From Streptacidiphilus sp. 4-A2 (GTDB lineage: Bacteria; Actinomycetota; Actinomycetes; Streptomycetales; Streptomycetaceae), in contig JAAFYY010000001.1 in the NCBI GenBank assembly GCA_014284505.1, positions 6,063,845 through 6,127,844 of the forward strand: DNA of 64,000 nt, read 5' to 3'. The position numbers were made by a program, and so were the translations under genes. Each line of letters starts with the position of its first letter. Within the stretch, counting starts at the first letter, position 1. Positions 57,723-64,000 of this stretch are shown here, piece after piece. The notes under the pieces were generated by a model. The model saw only the letters and a list, made by a program, of their open reading frames with translations. It had not been told where the DNA came from and did not search any database.

Positions 57723-58445
57723 TCAGCCCGGGAACGGGACGACCGGGTCGACGTCGAGGCCGGGGCCGGAGCCGGCGCCGTCGGTGACCGGAAGCGTGCC
57801 CTCGCTCCAGGCCAGGGTGTGCGAGTGGGTCTCGTTCGGCGGGGTGATCACCATGGTGTCGACCCGGACGCCGCTGCCGCCGGTGTTGTTCACCGCGTAG
57901 TCGATGGTGAAGAGCGCGCTGGCCCCCGGCGCGAGGGTGACCGATCGCGGGGTCTGCTTGCTGCGCGGCACCGGGATGGTGCCCGCGTTGGTGTTCAGGT
58001 CGACCCCCGGGAAGCCGTGCATGGCGCAGTCGGCGGAGCCGGTGTTGGTGAGCTTGACCACCTCGGCGGCGGTGGTGTCGCCGACCGCCTGCGGGCCGCT
58101 GTCGGGGCCGATGCCGAAGGCCAGGTGCGCCGTGGTGCAGGCGGCCGCCCCCGCGCCGGAAGCCGAGCCCGAGCCCGAGCCGCCGGACGTGGAGCCGCTG
58201 CCGCCGGTGGAACCCGTACCGCCCGAGCCGGTGCCGGAACCGGTGCTGCCGGAGCCGGAGCCGCCGCCGGTGGTGGTGCCGGTGACCGCGCCGTTGACGC
58301 CGGAGCCGGCCGAGGCCGAGCCGGAGGCGGACACGGAGACCTGGCCGCCCGCGCTCGCGGTGCCGTTGGCGCCGCCGCAGGCCGTCAGTGCAAAGCTCCC
58401 CAGCAGGGCCGCAGTCGCCGCTATCGCCACTCGCTGAATACGCAT
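57723..58445 (-). CDS. DUF4232 lipoprotein
   Basis: The intact 240-residue protein starts at ATG 58445. Lipobox LTACGG (Cys about 23), then a long Ser/Gly/Thr linker with many repeats, then a DUF4232 domain (HLAFGIGPDSGPQAVGDTTA, AEVVKLTNTGSADCAMHGFP, VTLAPGASALFTIDYAV). Two Cys residues in the domain can form the conserved disulfide. Surface-exposed lipoprotein of unknown role. Confidence 0.88.
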   Translation of the reverse strand: MRIQRVAIAATAALLGSFALTACGGANGTASAGGQVSVSASGSASAGSGVNGAVTGTTTGGGSGSGSTGSGTGSGGTGSTGGSGSTSGGSGSGSASGAGAAACTTAHLAFGIGPDSGPQAVGDTTAAEVVKLTNTGSADCAMHGFPGVDLNTNAGTIPVPRSKQTPRSVTLAPGASALFTIDYAVNNTGGSGVRVDTMVITPPNETHSHTLAWSEGTLPVTDGAGSGPGLDVDPVVPFPG

Positions 58446-58633
58446 CAGTTCCCCCAGGGGGCTTTGGCCACGGCCGGAGCCGCGACCTCCCGAACAGTCT
58501 CATCAGCACTCACGTCCGGCCGTCAGCACCGGTTTCCCCGGTGACATGGCTGTGACAGGGCTGTGATGATGTATAGGAAGCGACCCGATGCCGGGACCCG
58601 CTGGTGGGACCCGCTGGTGGAACTCCGGGGACG

Positions 58634-58812
58634 TCAGTCCTTGATGCTCTGCCCGCCGAGCAGGACCACCCGCCAGGTGGTGTCGAGGAAGACCCCGGCG
58701 CCGCGCAGCGCGGTGCGGACGGGTGCCGGGGGCCCTTGTGGGCCGTCCTGGTGCTGCCGCTCCTGGCCTCCCCCTGGGCCGGGACTACTGGTTTGATCTG
58801 CGTGGTAGCCAT
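58634..58812 (-). CDS. Small protein, about 59 residues (one frame break)
   Basis: ATG 58812 opens ATTQIKPVVPAQGEARSG; after a break near 58730 (a G/C run) it ends VRTALRGAGVFLDTTWRVVL LGGQSIKD. Short basic proteins with this ending are common in streptomycetes. Function unknown. Confidence 0.55.
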
Positions 58813-59159
58813 GTATCCACGGTAAATCGGCCCGCCGCGCGGGGCGTCGGCCCGAAGGCCGATACGAGACCGTCCCGTCCCTCCTCCCAGGACGGACTGC
58901 TGCTCCTCCGATCTCAGGGTGAACCCGGAGGGGTCCCGGACCGACGTTCCCGGAAAGAAAAGGGTTCGCGTCGCGGGCGCGGCAGGTCTAGCATGTCCGG
59001 TCTGCCGCCTTCCCCTCCTGCGGCCCGCCGACAGCGGGCCCGCCGGGGTCCGGGAACGCGCCGTCCGGTCGGAACCGGACGGCTCCAACTCCATCGACGC
59101 GACTCATGGACCGCTGCGCGCCGGGCACCCCCGGTGTTCCGCAGCCGGGAAGGCTCCCC

Positions 59160-61327
59160 TTGTCCTCCACGCACACCGACACGCCCGCCGCCGGCACCCC
59201 GGCCGAGGGCCGGCACCCGGACACCGACCCGGGCCCGCTGGGCCGGGAACGCGCCCATCTCGCCTCCTCCCGCGCGGCGCTGCGCGCCATGCGGGTGCAG
59301 GTGGAGTCGCTGGACCTGTCGGACGTCACCGGCAACTGGGTGAACGCGGCGATCCTGCAACGGGAGATCTCCGACCGGATCAAGGCCCTCGCCGACTTCG
59401 CCCACACCCCGCTGTTCTTCGGCCGCCTCGACTACCTGCACGCCCCCGGGGTGGACCTGGCCGAGGGCGCGGGGGCGAGCAGTTCTACATCGGACGCCGC
59501 CATGTGCACGACGCCGAGGGCGATCCGATGGTCATCGACTGGCGCGCGCCGGTCTCCCAGCCGTTCTACCGCGCCAGCCGCAAGGACCCGCAGGATGTCG
59601 CGCTGCGCCGGCGCTTCGGCTACACCGGCGGCGAGCTGACCGCCTACGAGGACGAGCACCTGACCGACCCGGCCGAGACGGAGACCACCAGCGCCCTGCT
59701 CGCCGCCGAGATCGAGCGCCCCCGCGTCGGCCCGATGCGCGACATCGTCGCCACCATCCAGCCCGAGCAGGACGAGATCGTCCGCGCCGACATCCACGGC
59801 AGCGTCTGCGTGCAGGGCGCGCCCGGCACCGGGAAGACCGCGGTGGGCCTGCACCGTGTGGCCTACCTGCTGTACGCGCACCGGGAGCGGCTGGCCCGCA
59901 CCGGCACCCTGGTCATCGGCCCGAACCGCTCGTTCCTGCACTACATCGAGCAGGTGCTGCCCGCCCTCGGCGAGCTGGACGTCGCCCAGGCCACCGTGGA
60001 GGAGCTGGTCGCGCACGTCCCGGTCACCGGCACCGACCCGGCCCGCTCGGCCGTGGTCAAGGGCGACGCCCGGATGGCGCGGGTGCTGCGCCGGGCGGTG
60101 CGCTCCGGCATCACCACGCCCACCGAGCCGTGCGTGGTGATCCGCGGCTCGCGCCGCTGGCGGGTCCCGGCGTACGAGCTGGAGGAGATCGTCCAGGAGC
60201 TGCGCGAGCGGGACATCCGCTACGGCGCGGCGCTCGCCGCGCTGCCGCAGCGGATCGCGCACGCGGTGCTGGTGAAGATGGAGAACGGCGGCGAGGCCCC
60301 GGACGACCGGGTGCAGGACGCGGTCGCCCGCAACGCCGCGGTCAAGGCGACCGTCAAGGCGGCGTGGCCGGCGGTCGACCCGGTGAAGCTGGTGTTCCGG
60401 CTGCTCACCGACGCCGGCTTCCTGGCCGAGTGCGCCCAGGACGTGCTCACCCCCGAGGAGCAGCAGGCGTGCTCTGGGCGAAGGCCCGCGCAGTGCGAAG
60501 TCCGCGGCCTGGTCGCTGGCCGACGCCGTGCTCGTGGACGAGGCCCGGGACCTGGTGGAACGCACCCACTCGCTCGGGCATGTGGTGCTCGACGAGGCCC
60601 AGGACCTCTCCCCGATGCAGTACCGGGCCGTCGGCCGCCGCTGCACCACCGGGTCGGCCACGGTGCTCGGCGACCTCGCCCAGGGCACCACCCCTGGTCC
60701 ACCGCGACCTGGGCCGAGGCGCTGGCGCACCTGGGCAAGCCGGAGTCGCGGATCGAGACGCTCAACAAGACCTTCCGGGTGCCCAGCGAGGTGATCGAGT
60801 ACGCCTCCCGGCTGCTCCCCGGGATCGCCCGGGCCTGCCCCCGGCGAGTCGGTCCGTGTCTCGCAGGGCGCGCTGCTGATCCGCGCCGTCACCGTGTCCG
60901 AGGAGGGTTCTGCGGGCGCCGAGGGCGAGGAGGGTGCCGAGAGCGCGGCGGGCGCGGCGGACGCGGAGCTCACCGGGGCGGTGCTGGCGGCCTGCCGGGA
61001 GTCGCTGGCGCACGAGGGCTCGATCGCCCTGATCGCCGCCGACGCCCGGGTGCCGCTGCTGGCCGCGCCCTGGACGCGGCCGGGCTGCCGCACCTCACTC
61101 CTGGCACCGAGACCTCGGCCGAGGCCCGGCTGACCCTGGTCCCGGCCTCGCTGGCCAAGGGTCTGGAGTACGACTACGTGGTGCTGGAGGAGCCGGCCGG
61201 GATTGTGGACGGCGAGCCCGACCCGCGTACCGGGCTGCGCCGGCTGTATGTCTGCCTGACCCGCCCGGTCTCCGGTCTGACCGTGCTGCACGCCCGCCCG
61301 CTGCCGGCGGAGCTGGCCGCGGTCTGA
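59160..61327 (+). CDS. HelD-like RNA polymerase-associated ATPase (frame-broken)
   Basis: TTG 59160 has GGGAAGG upstream. The N-terminal coiled-coil (ERAHLASSRAALRAMRVQVE) leads to the UvrD-like core: QFYIGRRHVHDAEGDPMVI, Walker A QGAPGTGKTAVGLHR, LDEAQDLSPMQYRAVGRR (motif II, with DEAQD), NKTFRVPSEVIEYAS and LVPASLAKGLEYDYVV. The order fits HelD, which removes stalled RNA polymerase, or its relative HelR. No rifamycin-associated element is visible upstream, which argues for HelD. Frame breaks near 59472, 60470, 60700, 60845 and 61075. About 720 residues. Confidence 0.85.
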
Positions 61328-61328
61328 T

Positions 61329-62248
61329 TCAGCCGGCCCAGGCCCGGTCGCGCAGCCGCTTCAGGGTGACCAGGTCGGCGGCGTGGCCGTGGCCGGGGGG
61401 CGTCGCGGTCCGGGGTCTCCAGGATCAGCGGGACCCGGCGGTGGCCGGGTGGGTGAAGAGCTGCTGGAACGGGTCGGCCCCGATCCGGCCCTCCCCGATC
61501 CCGGCGTGCCGGTCCCGGCGCGAGCCGACGACGTCGGCGGAGTCGTTGGCGTGGATCAGCTTCAGCCGTCCGGGGCCGATCGACGCCTCCAGCACGTCCA
61601 GGGCCGCTCCGACACCGCCGGGCGCGGCCAGGTCGTGCCCGGCGGCGAAGGCATGGCAGGTGTCCAGGCAGACGCCGACCCGAGGATGGCGGTCCAGGGC
61701 CTCGGCGTACTCGGCCAGGTCCTCCATCCGGGAGCAGAGCGAGCGGCCCTGCCCGGCGGTGGGTTCCAGCAGCAGCCAGGGCGCGGGGGCGTCCGGCCGG
61801 TCGAGCCGGTCCAGCTCCGCCAGCAGCGGGCGGATGCCGGAGCGGACGGTGGCCATCGCCCAGGCCCGCCGGGAGCTGCCGTCCGGCTCGGTGCCGACCG
61901 CGGAGCCGGTGTGCACCACCACCCCGAGCGCGCCGATCGCCTGGGCCCGCAGCAGTGAGTGGCGCAGCGAGGCGGCCGACTGCTCCCGGGTGGCCGCGTT
62001 GTCGGAGCCGAAGTTGATCAGGTACGGGGCGACATAGGCCGGTACTGACTGCTCGCGGCACGCCTCGCGGAACTCCTCGTCCCGGGCCGGGTCACCGGCC
62101 GGGGTGGCCCAGCCCCGCGGATTGGCGACGAAGACCTGCACCGCCTCGGCCCCGATCTCCCGGGCCCGGGCCAGGCCGGTCCCGACCAGCCCGCGCCCGG
62201 CCACCGGGACGTGCGCCCGACCGGGTTGCGCGCGGTCGGGGCGGGCAC
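61329..62248 (-). CDS. nfo: Endonuclease IV (AP endonuclease), His missing in a zinc motif
   Basis: The zinc enzyme cuts DNA at abasic sites. The family start NPVGAHVPVAGRGLVG follows GTG 62248 (ATG 62362 is an alternative). Motifs QVFVANPRGWATP, YLINFGSDNA, LLLEPTAGQGRSLCSRMEDL, VGVCLDTCHAFAAG (His) and KLIHANDSADVVGSRRDRHA are present. Frame breaks near 62228, 61435 and 61405 are repaired by adding or removing single bases. At PAYVAPYLINFG the usual H before APY is missing by a clean three-base deletion; it is a zinc ligand in this family. It ends 1 bp after HelD in convergent orientation. Confidence 0.82.
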
Positions 62249-62318
62249 GGACTGCGGAGCGGCTGCGGACTGCGGAGCGGCTGCGGACTGCGGAGCGGCT
62301 GCGGACTGCGGGGCGGCT
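62247..62318. repeat. 18-bp tandem repeat, four copies
   Basis: GCGGACTGCGGAGCGGCT is repeated at 62247-62264, 62265-62282, 62283-62300 and 62301-62318, with one or two changes in the first and last copy. It lies at the 5' end of the endonuclease IV gene. Confidence 0.85.
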
Positions 62319-62408
62319 GCGGCGTTCACCCGTGCAGCATGCCAGGTCACAGCGCGGGCCATGGTTTCCGGGTCAGCCGTGCTTTTCAGGTCAGCCGCGC
62401 CTTTCAGG

Positions 62409-63601
62409 TCAGCCGTAGACCCGGAGGTAGTCGGCGGCGAAGGTGATCGGGGCGGGTCGGTGCGGGTGGTACTCCCGGCGCTGACCGACAGGCTGAGGAT
62501 CAGATAGGCGGACCAGTTGGCGCCGACCCCGGTGCCGTCGGAGTAGACCTTGGTGCCGTTGACATACCAGTCGACCGAGTTCGCCCGTAGTAGGTGCCGA
62601 TGGTGACCCACTTGCCGGGGCGACGGCGGAGGCGTTGGTGTAGTAGTCCTGCGCCGGGTTGACGTGGTTGGTCAGCTCCAGCAGGTTCGGGTTGTCCGGG
62701 TGGTACTCGAACGAGTCGATCTCGCCGTTGCCGTTCTTCCAGGTCCACAGCGCGGGCCAGGCACCGGTCGCGGTCGGCAGCTGCACCCGGGTCTCCACGT
62801 ACTCGCCGGTCTTGACCTGGAAGCCCTGGGTCGAGCCCTCGGTGGTGAGCAGGCCGGTGGTCCACTGCTGCCGTTCTCCAGGGTGTGGCTGGAGGCGTGG
62901 CGGTGAAGGTGGCGACGCCGTTGGCGACGCTGACGGCACTGTCGCTGAGCCAGTCCAGCTTGTTGTCGGACGGGTTGTGGTTGCCGTACTGGAAGGAGGT
63001 GGTGTTGTCGCCGATCCACTTGGAGCCGTAGGCGACGGGGCCGTTGAACTCCTCGGACCAGATCAGCGACTGGCCGGGGATCGGCGAGCCGGAGGTGGTC
63101 GTGGGGGAGGTGGTCGTGGCGGGGGGCGGGGTCGTCGTGCTCGGCGCCGGGGCGGACGTGGACGAGGAGGAGGCGGCGGTGACCTTCAGCGTCTGCGAGG
63201 TGAGGTTGTGCCAGGCTCCGGCGGAGTCCTGCCAGAAGCCGAACTGGGTGTAGCTGCCGGCCGGCAGGGTGCGGCTGCCGGTGGTGATCGAGACACCGCT
63301 CGGGCAGATCCGGACGTTGGCGGCCGAGCCCGGGAAGTCCAGGTTGTCTCCGGCCGCGTCGCGGACGCCGACGCCGAGCGTCTTGGCGGTGAAGCAGGAG
63401 CTGGAGTGGACCGTGAGCCTTGGCGGCGGTGCCAGCGGTCATCGAGGCCGGGGTGAGCCGGTCCTGGGTGACCTTGACGGTGGTGGCGGCCTGGGCCGGA
63501 GCGGAGAGCGGCAGCGCGACCAGCGGCACCGCGACCAGGGCCGCCGCCCCGGTTATCGCGCCGAGGCGGGCGGGGGCATGGGCAGGAGAGGTGAGACGCA
63601 T
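62409..63601 (-). CDS. Secreted GH16 glucanase with N-terminal accessory domain (frame-broken)
   Basis: ATG 63601 opens RLTSPAHAPARLGAITGAAA with a signal peptide cut at SAPAQA. An N-terminal beta domain (FTAKTLGVGVRDAAGDNLDF, GSYTQFGFWQDSAGAWHNL) and a Ser/Thr/Pro linker precede the catalytic domain. The GH16 active-site motif is EIDSFEYH (ExDxxE), after ALWTWKNGNG, followed by ADYLRVYG at the C-terminus. It probably cleaves beta-1,3 or mixed-linked glucans outside the cell. Breaks near 63410, 62870, 62625, 62585 and 62475 divide the frame. About 395 residues. Confidence 0.82.
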
Positions 63602-64000
63602 GACAGGGTCCTCGGTGACGCCTGCGAGGTGAGCTGTCGGGTTCGGGCTGAGGCAGCCGCCCGTGGAACGACGGCTTCACCCCGAGTCGGCGTCCGCCCG
63701 CGGTGCGGGCAGGCCGCGACAACAGACCTGGTTCCCCCGCTCCTGTCCGTTCAGTGCTCGGTCGTTCGCCGACGGGTGGACAGGATTAGGCGCCCCGGTG
63801 GCGTTCCGCCGCTGGCGGAGACAGCAGGGTAGGCAGACTCCCCGCCCCGGACAACGAGATGTGCGCGTTCTCACAGGCAGCCCGAGGAGACGCCGGTGCC
63901 GACGGCCCGGAGCGGACGCCCCGCGCAGGCGGCCCGGCGGCCGCGCGCGGCTCAGCCGGGCCGCCCCGGCCGAACCGCGTGCGGCCGCTCGGGTCAGGCC
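63602..64000 (-). promoter_or_regulatory. GH16 upstream region: candidate promoter and operator; no gene
   Basis: On the minus strand TTGTCC (63854-63849) and TACCCT (63831-63826) are 17 bases apart. Just upstream, TGTGCGCGTTCTCACA (63861-63876) has TGTG/CACA ends like a LacI-family operator. No coding sequence is supported in the last 400 bases. Confidence 0.35.

Noticed and set aside
58850..59159. Rifamycin-associated element upstream of the HelD-like gene
   Set aside because: The expected inverted repeat is not present, so a HelR assignment is not supported.
1..64000. CRISPR array
   Set aside because: The tandem repeats found (18 bp and 51 bp) have no unique spacers between units, and no cas genes are present.

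Overview
The window is high-GC actinobacterial DNA, most likely from a Streptomycetaceae genome (Streptomyces, Kitasatospora or Streptacidiphilus type). The evidence is third-position G/C in almost every gene, GTG/TTG starts with GGAGG-type ribosome sites, the futalosine menaquinone pathway, a DmdR1-type iron regulator, the bacterial XPB helicase pair, DUF3027/DUF397/DUF4229/DUF4232 proteins, and two RiPP systems typical of this group. The text carries many isolated one-base frame breaks, often in G or C runs and often with both halves still clearly coding. I read most of them as sequence error, so many genes below are described as one gene spanning two or more frames.

Layout. 1-9.6 kb: a membrane-anchored Q/G/Y-repeat protein (cut by the window edge), an XRE/TPR regulator, a primase-like protein, a DtxR-family iron regulator, a SIS-domain protein, a PAS/GAF protein, a possible 12-codon leader ORF, a DUF4231 membrane protein and an alpha/beta hydrolase. 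9.6-18.9 kb: a complete minus-strand FxSxx-COOH (Fxs) RiPP operon: precursor fxsA ending FQSSI, radical SAM/SPASM-HExxH maturase fxsB, an AAC(3)-like acetyltransferase, TIR-like fxsC, and a very large fxsT (ParA-like, TIR, NB-ARC, TPR). 19-31.5 kb: core metabolism: pdxH, citrate synthase, serC, small membrane proteins, a GNAT protein, mqnE, a threonine dehydratase with an Lrp regulator, the UbiX/UbiA/UbiD-like late menaquinone genes, and an NCS1 permease.

31.5-37 kb is an accessory island of visibly lower GC. It begins with an IS256-type transposase remnant and a long inverted repeat. It then holds a DUF397/XRE pair, two small genes, and a graspetide operon (precursor, ATP-grasp ligase, PIMT-like methyltransferase). 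It ends at a fragment resembling a tRNA 3' end that looks like an integration scar. The precursor has a perfect ribosome site, but as written its frame breaks in a C run; one extra C would give a 76-residue precursor.

37-64 kb returns to chromosomal genes: an unknown Tat-secreted protein, isochorismatase-like hydrolase with divergent GlxA-type regulator, PucR regulator with divergent nucleoside deaminase, DUF3027, MFS transporter, mqnB-mqnD, cold-shock protein, HAD phosphatase, a helicase-associated protein and XPB helicase separated by a lipoprotein esterase, a Uma2 remnant and a secreted propeller-like protein, then DUF4232 lipoprotein, HelD-like ATPase, endonuclease IV and a secreted GH16 glucanase.

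Working together: mqnE, mqnB and mqnD plus the UbiX/UbiA/UbiD set supply most of the futalosine route to menaquinone (mqnA and mqnC are not here). The Fxs operon and the graspetide operon are each self-contained peptide-modification systems. XPB, its helicase-associated partner, endonuclease IV and HelD are nucleic-acid maintenance functions.
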